64,000 nucleotides of DNA, taken from positions 2,604,001 to 2,668,000 of the forward strand of contig NZ_FMHU01000002.1 in assembly GCF_900091415.1 (NCBI RefSeq), given 5' to 3'. Below, in pieces: positions 1 to 8,839 of this stretch (positions within the stretch are counted from its first letter, which is position 1; every line of letters starts with the position of its first letter). The stretch comes from Micromonospora inyonensis (GTDB lineage Bacteria > Actinomycetota > Actinomycetes > Mycobacteriales > Micromonosporaceae). Under the pieces are notes generated by a model. It was not told the origin of the DNA. It saw only the letters and a program-made list of their open reading frames with translations, and made no database searches. The position numbers and the translations under genes are program-made.

Positions 1-334
1 CGGTGGCGAGCCGGATCTCCTCGGCGAGCCCGGCGGCGGTGCCGCGCACCCGGTGCCGGGCGACCGCGCCCGCGACCACCCGGCGGCGCTCGTCGGGGGC
101 CGCGTCGCGCCCGCCCCCGGCAGCGACCCAGCCACCCAGCCAGTCCACGAAGTCCGGCGGGGCCAGCGCCGGGTCGAAGTACGCCCACAGGCTGTCCAGC
201 GTGGCGTGCACCGGCGCGATGACCTGGTCGTACGCGTCGGTCAGGCGTTGGGCCAGATCGTCGGCGGCGTAGACGGCGGGCAGCCGCCGACCCAGCGGGT
301 CGGGCGTGGCCAGCCCCTCGATGGCGACGCGCAT
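1..334 (-). CDS. phage tail protein I-like baseplate protein (partial)
   Basis: The reading frame starts at an ATG at 334 behind a good Shine-Dalgarno (aggagg, about 8 nt upstream) and stays open to the left edge, so only the first 111 residues are visible. The N-terminus has the pattern MRVAIEGLATPDPLGRRLP followed by a helical DAYDQ/LD segment, like the phage P2 gpI / TIGR02242 tail proteins that sit next to gpJ in eCIS baseplates. It follows the gpJ-like gene by 18 nt and is probably co-transcribed with it. In eCIS particles this protein would complete the baseplate wedge and connect to fibres. The rest of the gene, and probably tail fibre genes, lie outside the window. Confidence 0.75.
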   Translation of the reverse strand, partial: MRVAIEGLATPDPLGRRLPAVYAADDLAQRLTDAYDQVIAPVHATLDSLWAYFDPALAPPDFVDWLGGWVAAGGGRDAAPDERRRVVAGAVARHRVRGTAAGLAEEIRLAT

Positions 335-352
335 CCGCGTGCTCCCTCCTGC

Positions 353-2314
353 TCAGGCGCCCGGCGGGCGCTCGTCGACCCGGACCTGGTGCTGGTGGGA
401 GAAGGCGAGGGCGTGCCGGTCCAGCTCGATCCGGGTCACCTGCTCGCCCCGGCGGCCGGTCAGCGGGTCGGCGGGGAACATCCGTACCTCCTCGACCACC
501 TCGACCCCCGGCAGCCGTTGCAGGACCCCGAAGATCTCCCCGGAGTGCACCTGCCGCCCGAACGGCCACCCGGTCCCCTCCGACCCGCCGCGTACCGGGT
601 CGAGGTACCGGTACAGGGTGGCCGTCGCCTCGGCGCGGAGCTGTGCGGCAGCCGTGTCGGGGCGGGGAACAAGCCTGGCCGCGACCGTGACGCCCTGGTA
701 GAAGGGCGGCTCCACCATGAGCCGGGTGCCCACCGGGCGGCGGGCGTCGAGGTGCTCGGCGATGGTGGCGAGCATCCCGTCCGGAGGCACCAGGTCCTCG
801 AAGTGGAGTCGGCCCTCCTCGTCGGCGACCACCTCCGGCACGACCAGCAGCCGGACCCCGCCGGCCGCGCTGCCGTCACCGGCGGGCAGGCACCGGACCC
901 GGGCCGCGGCGGGGCAGGCATGCCGGGCCAGCAGCTCGTAGTCGCGGGCGGTCACCGCCCGGTCCTGCGCGCGCAGCTGCACCGGCCCGCGCAGCCGGGC
1001 CTCCGCCACGGTCTCCCCGTCAACGCCGCCGGTGGCCGGGCCCCGGTTCTCCACCCCTGAGATGTATGGCATGGAGCTGCGCAGGACGGCCAGGGCGCCC
1101 CGGGCGACGTTGCCGCTGTGTCCGCCCCCGGTGCGGTAGCGCCGAACCCGGACCTGCGACCCGGCGGCGGGTACGGCGCCGTACCGGCGCAGGGCGCCAT
1201 CGGGTTGCCGGACGGCCGGCCCGAACAGGATCTCCCCGGCGGTCCGGTCGACGGCGACGTGCCGGTCGTCCGGCCCGGATCCGTTGAACGTGTCCACCTC
1301 GGTCCACTCCAGCCACCCCGCACCGTCGGCGGTCTCCACCATCAGCGGGTGCTCGTCGGGGACGATCGGCGGCCGGGCCACCGTGAATCGCTGGCCGGGC
1401 ACCCCCTCGGCCTCCCCGACCTGCTCGCCGAGGACGGTCTCGGCGTGCACGGCGGTGACCGTGCCGCCGATCGTGGCCGCCTCGACCGAGCGCACGGTCG
1501 GGGAGGCGGCGTAGAAGGGCTGGCCGGGTCGGGCCTCGACCAGCCGGCACCGCAGCCAGCCGGCCCGCAACCCGGCCACCACGGAGGTGACGTGGGTGGC
1601 CGGCATGTGCAGTACCACCTCGCCCGGCCTGTTCAGCCCGCCGGTGTCGTCGTGGTCGACATCGCAGGGCGACCAGTCCTCGCCGGTCCACGCCTCCCAC
1701 ACCAGCGGCGGCTGGCGCGGGTCCACGCCGACGCCCTCCACCCGGCTGTCCATCCGCAGCAGGACCGCACAGGAGGGGACTGCGGCGGAGAGACCGAGCA
1801 GCATGGCGTCCCCGACCGAGGGGGCGGCCGGGAAGCAGGCCACGTCCCGGCCGTCGAGCAGATCCTCGGTCCGGTCCACTGGAGGGCCCTGAGCGGGGTG
1901 GCTGCGCAGCCGGGTCAGCTCGCAGGGCACCACCGCCAGGTCCGCGGCGGTGGTGAACACGATGGCCTCGTCGGTCTGGGTCCGTTCCGTGCCGACCTCG
2001 GTGCCGGCGCGCAGCACCACCGGCTGGGTCTGCGGGCCCGAGAGCCAGAACGTGACGTCCCCCCGGGCGGCCGTGGGCGGGAACGGCCGGACGCCGATCA
2101 GGTCGAGGAAGGCCAGGTAGTTCTTCTCCGGCACCCGGTTGAGCCGGTACAGGAGCTGGTCGACCATGTGGGCGAACGTTTCGACCAGGGTCACCCCGGG
2201 ATCGGAGACGTTGTGGTCGCTCCACTCCGGGCAGCGCTGCTGGATGAAGCGTTTCGCCTCGTCGACGAGCTGCTGGAAGCGACGGTCGTCCAGGTTGGGC
2301 GCGGGCAGCGGCAT
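353..2314 (-). CDS. baseplate J-like (gpJ/Afp11-12 type) baseplate assembly protein
   Basis: A 653-residue protein of the 'putative baseplate assembly protein' family (TIGR02243-like, phage P2 gpJ). The N-terminus carries the typical DPGVTLVETFAHMVDQLLYR segment near residues 40-60, followed by a beta-rich middle. Near residues 445-475 is the RAVTARDYELLARH motif common to gpJ proteins. In the assembled injection machine it forms the wedge ring around the spike that triggers sheath contraction. Its ATG overlaps the stop of the gp25-like gene upstream by one base (TGATG), which implies translational coupling. The length is normal and no frame damage is seen. Confidence 0.9.
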   Translation of the reverse strand: MPLPAPNLDDRRFQQLVDEAKRFIQQRCPEWSDHNVSDPGVTLVETFAHMVDQLLYRLNRVPEKNYLAFLDLIGVRPFPPTAARGDVTFWLSGPQTQPVVLRAGTEVGTERTQTDEAIVFTTAADLAVVPCELTRLRSHPAQGPPVDRTEDLLDGRDVACFPAAPSVGDAMLLGLSAAVPSCAVLLRMDSRVEGVGVDPRQPPLVWEAWTGEDWSPCDVDHDDTGGLNRPGEVVLHMPATHVTSVVAGLRAGWLRCRLVEARPGQPFYAASPTVRSVEAATIGGTVTAVHAETVLGEQVGEAEGVPGQRFTVARPPIVPDEHPLMVETADGAGWLEWTEVDTFNGSGPDDRHVAVDRTAGEILFGPAVRQPDGALRRYGAVPAAGSQVRVRRYRTGGGHSGNVARGALAVLRSSMPYISGVENRGPATGGVDGETVAEARLRGPVQLRAQDRAVTARDYELLARHACPAAARVRCLPAGDGSAAGGVRLLVVPEVVADEEGRLHFEDLVPPDGMLATIAEHLDARRPVGTRLMVEPPFYQGVTVAARLVPRPDTAAAQLRAEATATLYRYLDPVRGGSEGTGWPFGRQVHSGEIFGVLQRLPGVEVVEEVRMFPADPLTGRRGEQVTRIELDRHALAFSHQHQVRVDERPPGA

Positions 2315-2724
2315 CAGGCGGCGCTTTCCTCGTGGGACGGGATGACGTAGAACGGGAAGACCAGGTTGCGGGGGTCGTTGGTGCCCCGGATCGAGTACCG
2401 GACGTCGATGTAGAGCACCCCGGCGTCCTCGGCGTCAAAGCCGATCACGACGTCGTGGACGTCGATCCGAGGCTCCCACCGGTCCAGTGCCCGGCGTACC
2501 TCGAAGGCGATGCGCCCGGCGGTGTTCTCGTCGGCGGGGGCGAAGACGTAGTCATGCACCCCGCAGCCGAACTCCGGCCGCATCGGCCGCTCGCCCGGGG
2601 CGGTGCCGAGGATGAGCTGGATCGCCTCAACGATCTCCCGCTCCCGGTCGACCAGGGCGATCCCGCCGGTGGCGTCGGTACGCAGCGGGAACGCCCAGCC
2701 CGCCCCGATGAACTGCTCCGCCAC
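2314..2724 (-). CDS. gp25/GPW-like baseplate wedge protein
   Basis: 136 residues with the classic GPW/gp25 lysozyme-like fold signature: REREIVEAIQLILGTAPGER followed by RPEFGCGVHDYVFAP, then an amphipathic helix and IDVRYSIRGTNDPRNLVFPFY. Members of this family (T4 gp25, P2 gpW, Afp9) connect the sheath to the baseplate wedge. The gene lies between the PAAR tip gene (4 nt gap) and the gpJ gene (1-nt overlap), the standard eCIS order. The family no longer has lysozyme activity, so the role is structural. Confidence 0.92.
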   Translation of the reverse strand: MAEQFIGAGWAFPLRTDATGGIALVDREREIVEAIQLILGTAPGERPMRPEFGCGVHDYVFAPADENTAGRIAFEVRRALDRWEPRIDVHDVVIGFDAEDAGVLYIDVRYSIRGTNDPRNLVFPFYVIPSHEESAA

Positions 2725-2728
2725 CTCC

Positions 2729-3100
2729 TCACCCGCCGATCAGCACGGTCGGCGCGCCGGTGCTCACCATGGCCCGGCAGGTGGTGGCGTCGCCCCGGCG
2801 CGCGGCCTGGTGCCCGCCGATCAGCACCCGGCGCAGCGGCGGCGGAACGGCCGGCACGATCCGGTTGGTCAGCAGGTGCACGGCGTGCTGCGGCGGCTTG
2901 TCGCAGACGCAGACGGTGCCGACCACGGCGGCGGGCTTGCCGGCGATGAGCACGCTGTTGACCCCGAGCAGCGGGGCGCTGGGTGCTCCGGGTGGCAGGG
3001 CCCGCCCGCCGGGTGGGCCGATCGTCCCGGTGGGTGGCCCGGGGGTAAGCCCGGTGGCGAGGTGGCTGATCTGGTCACCGATGCGCGCGGCCGGTGGCAT
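2729..3100 (-). CDS. PAAR-like spike tip protein
   Basis: A 123-residue PAAR-domain protein. It begins MPPAARIGDQISH, where PAAR proteins characteristically start, and contains repeated VLIGG/VLIAGKPAA beta-turn motifs and a VCVCDKP segment whose Cys/His residues could bind the metal at the cone apex. The domain caps the VgrG-like trimer and pierces the target membrane. The middle (residues 18-45) is a Pro/Gly-rich linker. The gene is 15 nt downstream of the spike gene and 4 nt upstream of the gp25 gene. Confidence 0.88.
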   Translation of the reverse strand: MPPAARIGDQISHLATGLTPGPPTGTIGPPGGRALPPGAPSAPLLGVNSVLIAGKPAAVVGTVCVCDKPPQHAVHLLTNRIVPAVPPPLRRVLIGGHQAARRGDATTCRAMVSTGAPTVLIGG

Positions 3101-3115
3101 GTGGCGTTCCTCCGG

Positions 3116-4879
3116 TCAGTTGAGCTTGACGAGTGGTGCCTGGATGTCGACCTGGGTGCCGCCGTCGACGGTCACCGACCGGCCCCTGAGGGTCAGCTCA
3201 CCGGTTCCGGCGTCGAGGGTGATCCCGCGCCCCTTCACCATGACCTGCTGCCGGGCCTCGATCTCGACGCTGCCGTCGCTGTGGATGATCACCGCCGTAC
3301 GCCGCTCGTCGAGGTGCACGGTGAGTCGGTCCCGGGACGTGCACAGCCGGATCCCCCGGGGCCCGGCGGGGAGCTGGGACTCCAGGAACTCGATCCGGTC
3401 CCCGCTGCGGGACGCGAACGAGCGCCGGTTCACCCGCCCGGACGAGGCGTCCACCAGCGGGCCGTCGTGCGGGGATGGCTTGTCCACCCCGTTGTAGAGC
3501 CCACCGATGACGTACGGGCGGTCCAACAGGCCCTGCTCGAAGCCGACCAGCACCTCGTCGTTGACCTCCGGACAGAACACCCCACCCCCGCCGACCCCGC
3601 CGAGCTGCACCGTCCGCACCCAGTCGGTCTCGTAGTCCGGGGCGTCGGTCAGCCAGGGGAACCGCAACCGCACCCAGCCCTGGCCCACCCTCTCGGGATG
3701 GCGGCGGTCCACGTCGGCCTTGGTGTTGGTGACGATCCCGACGGCGAGCCCCGGCACCCGCATCGCCCGGGCCGGCGCGGCGGCGGCCGTGGCCAGGCCC
3801 CACGTCGACCGGTCCTGCCGGCCGCTGACCGTCAGCCACGTCTCGTAGAACTGGGCAGCGCCGAAGACGTGCCGGCTGGCGGTGGTCGTGTACTTCCCCT
3901 CGAACGGGCTGCCCACCCGCTGCAACGACAGCGGCACCCCGGCCCGCAGCCGGGGGTTGCCCCGGATGCCGACCTCCAGCTCCGCGAACGCCGCCGTCAC
4001 GTCGGCAGCCACCGCGCCGGCGACCGCCCGGGTCTCGGCCGCCGTCCGGTACGGCACGTCCGCCACGCAGAGCCGGGCCGTGCCGAAGGGCCGGGACACC
4101 TTTCCCGGGGTGGTGCCGATCTGCACCTCGTCGCTGGCGTCGGTGGTGACCTCGGTACGGACCGGCCGCTTGGCCCGGACGTCCCACCCTCGCACGGTGA
4201 CCCCGGCCACCTGGCCGACCGAGGTCACGGTGGAGCGCACCGACAGAAGGTTCTCGTTCATCTCGACGACGAACGGGCTCTGCTCGGCGGTGACCCCGGC
4301 GCCCGGGGCGGCGGAGGCCCGCACCGACCGCCGGAACTCGAACCTGCCGTCGACGACCACCACCTCGGCGTCGTTGTCGACCGCCAGCATCTTGAGGAAC
4401 TCCCAGTCGTTGACGTTCGGCTGGGTGACCGTCTCGTACACGGTCGGGGTGGGGTCGATCCGGCCGACCGGAATCCCGGCGGCGGCTGCGACCTCCCGGG
4501 CGATGTCGGAGGCCTTGCGGTTGACGAAGCTGCGGACCCGCTGACCCCGCATCAGCCGGTGGGACAGGTCCAGGGCCCGGACGGTGGTGAAGGTGCCGAC
4601 GCCGTCGTACTCCGACTCCAGGGTCACCACCTCGCCGCTGAACAGCGGCAGCGGGGCGGCGTCGTGGCCGGTGCGGACCCGGACGGTCAGGTCGGTGCCG
4701 ATGGTGACCCCGTTGTCGCCCAGGAACCGGCTCTGCTGGTCCCGGAAGCGCAGGGTGGCCGTCGCGGCCAGGTTGGTGCTGTCCTCCACGACCGCCGAGA
4801 CCAGCCGGTCGGCCCAGGCCCGGAGCAGCGGCCCGGGCAGGCCGACGACCAGGTTGTTGGTGTGGTCACCGCTGGACAT
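3116..4879 (-). CDS. VgrG/gp27-gp5-like spike protein
   Basis: A 587-residue fused hub-and-spike protein. Residues 1-370 resemble the gp27 hub (phage late control D). An OB-fold segment near residues 385-470 contains RVGQGWVRLRFPWL and the highly typical PEVNDEVLVGFEQGLLDRPY. The C-terminus (about 500-587) is a short beta-prism of repeated hydrophobic strands, as in gp5/VgrG needles. It would form the trimeric spike at the tube tip, carrying the PAAR cone. Its start (4879) overlaps the stop region of the LysM gene by 14 nt. Confidence 0.92.
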   Translation of the reverse strand: MSSGDHTNNLVVGLPGPLLRAWADRLVSAVVEDSTNLAATATLRFRDQQSRFLGDNGVTIGTDLTVRVRTGHDAAPLPLFSGEVVTLESEYDGVGTFTTVRALDLSHRLMRGQRVRSFVNRKASDIAREVAAAAGIPVGRIDPTPTVYETVTQPNVNDWEFLKMLAVDNDAEVVVVDGRFEFRRSVRASAAPGAGVTAEQSPFVVEMNENLLSVRSTVTSVGQVAGVTVRGWDVRAKRPVRTEVTTDASDEVQIGTTPGKVSRPFGTARLCVADVPYRTAAETRAVAGAVAADVTAAFAELEVGIRGNPRLRAGVPLSLQRVGSPFEGKYTTTASRHVFGAAQFYETWLTVSGRQDRSTWGLATAAAAPARAMRVPGLAVGIVTNTKADVDRRHPERVGQGWVRLRFPWLTDAPDYETDWVRTVQLGGVGGGGVFCPEVNDEVLVGFEQGLLDRPYVIGGLYNGVDKPSPHDGPLVDASSGRVNRRSFASRSGDRIEFLESQLPAGPRGIRLCTSRDRLTVHLDERRTAVIIHSDGSVEIEARQQVMVKGRGITLDAGTGELTLRGRSVTVDGGTQVDIQAPLVKLN

Positions 4880-5597
4880 GGGGCCCCTCCTGGGTGCGCA
4901 GTTCGTCGGGGGCGGGCAGCAGCAGTTGGCGGCCTGTCCGCAACCGGACCGGGTCGTCGATGTCGTTGGCCTCCGCGATGACCCGCCACGCGGCCGGGTC
5001 CCCGTACTCGCGGTGGGCCAGCAGCTCCAGGGAGTCCCCGGCCACCAGCCGGTGCACCCGGCGAGCGGTGCGGCTGCCCGACGTCGGGTTCTGCCCGGGG
5101 GTGGCGCCGCTGACCTCGTTGAGCGTCAGCGAGCAGGTGGCCCGCAGCGGGGTGCCGTCCGGGCCGAACAGGCTGTACGTGGCGTTGATCTGGCTGACGT
5201 ACGAGTAGAAGGAGACGGTCTGGAACTGCCCCCAGGCGAACTTCACCCACGGTGGGGACGGCGCCTTCGCCGCGATGCTCGCCTTCGTCGGCACGCAGCA
5301 GGTGAGCAGGGCGTCGACCCGTTCCTGGACGCTGCGGGAGTGGGTGTCCGTGGTGTCGAGAAAGATCTCCAGGCTCAGCGTCCGGGGCCCGGACCCGCTG
5401 AACTCGGCGACGCCGACGTCCGCCGCGCCGCGTACCACGTGCGGGATCCAGTTCGCCGACTTGGTCAGGGCGAGCTGCTGCGGGTTGAACATGAAGGCGA
5501 TCGGCCCGCCGAGGGTCCCGCCGGGCTGGCTCCCGCCGGACGTGGGCGGCTGGTACCGCTGGAGGTGCGCCGCCACCTTGCCGGCCCGCGACCGCAT
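4866..5597 (-). CDS. LysM-domain baseplate/tube adaptor protein (Afp7-like)
   Basis: A longer open frame exists, but the start chosen is the ATG at 5597, which overlaps the upstream stop as TGATG and gives 243 residues beginning MRSRAGKVAAHLQRY. Residues about 30-150 are the conserved core of contractile tail adaptor proteins (FMFNPQQLALTKSANW and LSLEIFLDTTD motifs). A C-terminal LysM-like module (about 190-232, HRLVAGDSLELLAHREYGDP) is present, as in Afp7 and T4 gp53. It probably clamps the spike hub to the wedges. Confidence 0.88.
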   Translation of the reverse strand: MRSRAGKVAAHLQRYQPPTSGGSQPGGTLGGPIAFMFNPQQLALTKSANWIPHVVRGAADVGVAEFSGSGPRTLSLEIFLDTTDTHSRSVQERVDALLTCCVPTKASIAAKAPSPPWVKFAWGQFQTVSFYSYVSQINATYSLFGPDGTPLRATCSLTLNEVSGATPGQNPTSGSRTARRVHRLVAGDSLELLAHREYGDPAAWRVIAEANDIDDPVRLRTGRQLLLPAPDELRTQEGPHVQR

Positions 5598-6025
5598 CAG
5601 CCGACCTCCAGGAAGCCGTGGTACGCCAGCTCGATGCTCTCGCTGGCCACCTCGGAGCGGTTCGGGTCGAAGGACGGCCCCGACCACCGCACCAGGACCA
5701 CGTCCGCCAGCCCCCACTGCACCAGCAGCGCCAGGTCGGGCCGGAGCGCCGCGATCTGCGCGGTCCCTCGGCGCACCCCGCTGGGCAGTTGGGCGATGTA
5801 GTTGGAGACCTTGGCGGTGTCCCGGGTCAGCGGGCGGGTCAGGGTGACGTTCGTGTACCGCAACCGCGACGGGAGCTGCCAGACGAACTCGTTGTTGCCG
5901 CCCTCCTGGTACTGTTCCAGCTCCACTTCGCAGCCGAGGCCGTCACAGCTGTTCCAGTCGCCCAGGTCGATGCCGTCGACCTGGAGCCGGAAGTGGACGC
6001 TCGTCCCGGGGTCGCCACCGGCCAT
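5597..6025 (-). CDS. phage tail tube-like protein (Afp5-type tube initiator)
   Basis: 142 residues of the TIGR02241 phage tail tube family, with FRLQVDGIDLGDWNSCDGLG near the N-terminus and YTNVTLTRPLTRD in the middle. Two tube paralogues are normal in eCIS loci: a major tube protein next to the sheath and a minor ring next to the LysM/spike genes. The position directly upstream of the LysM gene, coupled by TGATG, points to the minor, baseplate-proximal ring. It is clearly diverged from the tube gene at 9309-9749. Confidence 0.88.
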   Translation of the reverse strand: MAGGDPGTSVHFRLQVDGIDLGDWNSCDGLGCEVELEQYQEGGNNEFVWQLPSRLRYTNVTLTRPLTRDTAKVSNYIAQLPSGVRRGTAQIAALRPDLALLVQWGLADVVLVRWSGPSFDPNRSEVASESIELAYHGFLEVG

Positions 6026-6121
6026 TCCCGTCTCCCCTCTCCTGCTGGTTCGTACGGTCCGACCCGTGCGGCCCGTACGCTGGCTGTGCTGCCTGTGCGG
6101 TCGCCCGGCCGCTGGGCGGGC

Positions 6122-8674
6122 TCACCGTGGACCGTCCCGCCACCGGCCGGACCGCTCCCGGCTGGCCCGCAAGTCGGCCCGGACCAGCCGACTGATCGGC
6201 TCGACCAGCCGGTGGGCCAGGGCGTCCAGGTGCCGCCGGTCGAGGCCCCGCAGCACGGCCTCCACGTCCGGCTCCCGGTCCGGGCCGGCCGACTCGACGG
6301 TGCTGCGCCGCTGAACGGTCCCGGCGGTCGGCCCGGTGGCGCTCCGCGTCGGCCCGGTGGTCGCCGGCCGGGCGGCGGTGGTCTGGGCCGCCGGCCGGGT
6401 CGTCGCCCGCTGGACCGGCGCGACCGGCTGTGCCGGCGCCGGCCCGGTGGTGGCCCCAGGCCCGCTGGCCGTGACCGGCACCGCCGTCCGCAGCGCCGGC
6501 ATCGGTACGCCCCCGGTGGCCTCCCGCAGCGGTGCGCCGTGAGCGGCCGCAGGCCGGGGCGACCCGGTCGGCGGGGCACTCCGGGCTGGACCGGTGACCC
6601 CGGGGAGGAGCGGGCTCGGACCGTTACCCGGACGCGCTCCGGCAGGTCCGTCCCGGTTGCTGTGGGACGGGCCGCCGTGGGGCTGGTCGGTGGCGGGCGC
6701 GTGGGGCCTCCCCGCGCCGGCTGGTGCGTGCCTGCGTCCGTCCGGTGCAGCGATCCCGGTAGCCCGTTGGACGGCCGCCCGGCGGCCGGGGTACGTCCCT
6801 GCGGTGGCGGGCCGTCCACCGGGGGGCGCATCCAGGGCTCCGTCGCCGCGGGTCCGCCAGGTCACCGGCACCGTGGGCCGGGCGTCGGCTGCCGGAGCCG
6901 GATCGGTCGGGGCGGGTGGCACGTCGGTGAGCAGGGTGAGCTGGCGCTCGGCCAGCAGCGGGACCCGCCGCTGGACCAGCGTGGGCACGGGCTCACGGGC
7001 GACGGACGTCCCGGGGGTGACAGCGGAGCCGGAACCGTCCCGGGTGGCCGGGCCCGCCCCGGCGACAGCCGTGTCTCCGTCCGGGGCGGGCCCGGCGCCG
7101 GAGCGGGCGGGTGGCTCCGGGCCGGTGCCACCGGAGGCGGTGGTGTCACCCGGAAGGTGGGGCGTCGGGGGCGCGCCGGCCCGGCGGGGAGCGACCGTCG
7201 TCCCGGGACCGGGCGCGGCGCCGGGCATGTCGGGGGTCCGCCATTGGAGCCGTTGGACCACCGGCCCGGTCGGCTCCCCGGCGGTGCTCCGCCCACCCGT
7301 CGACGGCCGGGCCGTCGAGGGGCGGACCGGCACGCGTGGCGGAACGGACGCGGCGCGGTGCGGGCCCCCAACCGGGGCGACCGGCGACGGCCGTTCCCCC
7401 GACGGGCCGGACGGGGCACGGGCGACGACCGGCGGCGCGGGTGACGGTTGCCGGGCCGCTTGCTCGGCGGCCGGAGTTGGGTCCGGGGACCGGCCGGCCT
7501 GGGGGAGCGGCGATGTGGCGGCCGGCAGTGCACCGGCCCGGGGGGCGTCCGCCCGCGAGCTTGTCGCGCCGGGGCGAACTGGTGGCCCCGGGCGTACCAC
7601 GGGCGGCGGCGCGTCGGCCGGCAGCGGCGGTCCCAGGCCGGCACGGACCGGTCGGTGGGGTGTCGGGGACGCACCGGTCTGCGCGGAGCCGGCCCCACCG
7701 GACTCCCCGGGCGGCGGGGTGCCACCTGGCGGACCGGGGGCCGGGGCGTCGCCGGTGCGCGGCGCGGCCTCGGCGGATCGGCGGGTGGGGGCGGCTGGGA
7801 CGGTGCGGGCCCGGCCGCCGGTCGGGGTGACGGGTCCGGTGGAGGGCGGGACGACAGCCGTGTCCGAGGTGCCCGTCGGGGAGGGCGCGGTGACTCCGCT
7901 GGTGGGCTGGGTGGACGGGGTCCGGAAGGCCCGCTGGACCATGGTCAGCGGTGGGGCCGAGGGGGCGTCCGCGCGTGGGGTGCCGGTCAGGCGGCGGGTC
8001 GGGGCGGGTGGGGGCGCGGTCACCAGCGGCCTGGCCCGGGCCGCAGGGGCGGCGACCCCCGGCGGTCTCCCCCACCGGGTCGGCCCGCCGCCGGCGGGCC
8101 GGGTCGGGGTCGGCCCGGGGAGGGCAGGCAGCGGTTGTCCGGGCGCGGAGCGGTGGACCGGGGCGGTTCCGGCGGCGGCCGGACGGTCGGTTCCCGCCAG
8201 CTCTGCGGGCGGGCGCCCGGTTTCCGCCGCCGGACCGGTGTGGGGGCGGTCGGGGACGCGGCGCTGGACGGCCGGCAGGTGTGGGGTCGGCCCCCGGTCG
8301 GTCTCCGGTCGGACCCGACGTGGGCGGGCCAGGTCACGGGCCACCCCGAGGGGCGCCTGGTCGCTGACCAGGTGGCCGAGCGGCGTACACAGGGTGGGGT
8401 CCTGGAAGGTGCCCAGCCGGTCAGCGAACCGGAGCAGGTCGGTGACCAGCACCGGCGCGGGGGTCAGGGCCCGTTGGATTGGCGGCAGGCTCCACCAGGC
8501 GGGATCGGCGGGCCCCGCCGGCCCGGCGTCGGGCGTCGGGCCCGGGGCCGTCGATGCCGGTGCGGTGGCGGCCGGCGTCGGTTCAGGGCCGGGCGACGGG
8601 CGGACGGCGGTGGGGCCGGCCACCCGGGCGCGGGTGTCGGCGGCCAGCCGCCGCATCCTGTCGCGTAGCCCCAT
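6122..8674 (-). CDS. long Pro/Ala/Thr/Arg-rich disordered eCIS protein
   Basis: 850 residues with no globular domain over most of the length. It is built from Pro, Ala, Gly, Thr and Arg with scattered short VQR/VQRR motifs (for example PPIQRAL and GTVQRRS) and looks intrinsically disordered. Only the ends are conserved-looking: a basic N-terminal helix (MGLRDRMRRLAADTRARV) and a C-terminal amphipathic helix (LRGLDRRHLDALAHRLVEPI and the following basic stretch). The gene sits between the DUF6760 gene and the minor tube gene, where phage operons place tape-measure or chaperone functions. Databases often label such Streptomyces proteins 'extensin-like'. A tape-measure or cargo-loading role is a guess. 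The antisense strand also has long open frames, which reflects GC-biased low-complexity sequence. Confidence 0.7.
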   Translation of the reverse strand: MGLRDRMRRLAADTRARVAGPTAVRPSPGPEPTPAATAPASTAPGPTPDAGPAGPADPAWWSLPPIQRALTPAPVLVTDLLRFADRLGTFQDPTLCTPLGHLVSDQAPLGVARDLARPRRVRPETDRGPTPHLPAVQRRVPDRPHTGPAAETGRPPAELAGTDRPAAAGTAPVHRSAPGQPLPALPGPTPTRPAGGGPTRWGRPPGVAAPAARARPLVTAPPPAPTRRLTGTPRADAPSAPPLTMVQRAFRTPSTQPTSGVTAPSPTGTSDTAVVPPSTGPVTPTGGRARTVPAAPTRRSAEAAPRTGDAPAPGPPGGTPPPGESGGAGSAQTGASPTPHRPVRAGLGPPLPADAPPPVVRPGPPVRPGATSSRADAPRAGALPAATSPLPQAGRSPDPTPAAEQAARQPSPAPPVVARAPSGPSGERPSPVAPVGGPHRAASVPPRVPVRPSTARPSTGGRSTAGEPTGPVVQRLQWRTPDMPGAAPGPGTTVAPRRAGAPPTPHLPGDTTASGGTGPEPPARSGAGPAPDGDTAVAGAGPATRDGSGSAVTPGTSVAREPVPTLVQRRVPLLAERQLTLLTDVPPAPTDPAPAADARPTVPVTWRTRGDGALDAPPGGRPATAGTYPGRRAAVQRATGIAAPDGRRHAPAGAGRPHAPATDQPHGGPSHSNRDGPAGARPGNGPSPLLPGVTGPARSAPPTGSPRPAAAHGAPLREATGGVPMPALRTAVPVTASGPGATTGPAPAQPVAPVQRATTRPAAQTTAARPATTGPTRSATGPTAGTVQRRSTVESAGPDREPDVEAVLRGLDRRHLDALAHRLVEPISRLVRADLRASRERSGRWRDGPR

Positions 8675-8680
8675 CGTGCC

Positions 8681-8839
8681 TCACTGACCTTCGTTCATCC
8701 TGGTGTTGATGCGGGCGATCTCACCCACGTACCGGGCCCGCTCGGTGTGGGTGAGATCGAGGATCTCGGCGCGCGGCCAGTGGAAGTGGTAAGCGACGTA
8801 CGAAACCTCCTCGTGGAGCCGGTCGGCCCCGTACGTCAC
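8681..8839 (-). CDS. DUF6760 small eCIS protein
   Basis: A 52-residue gene starting at GTG 8839, overlapping the upstream stop as GTGA. The product (YGADRLHEEVSYVAYHFHWP, then EILDLTHTERARYVGEIARI) matches the DUF6760 pattern: a tiny helical protein repeatedly found between tube genes and the adaptor region of eCIS and related tail loci. The overlap with the preceding 158-residue gene resembles phage tail-assembly chaperone pairs. A role in assembly is inferred from position only. Confidence 0.8.
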   Translation of the reverse strand: MTYGADRLHEEVSYVAYHFHWPRAEILDLTHTERARYVGEIARINTRMNEGQ

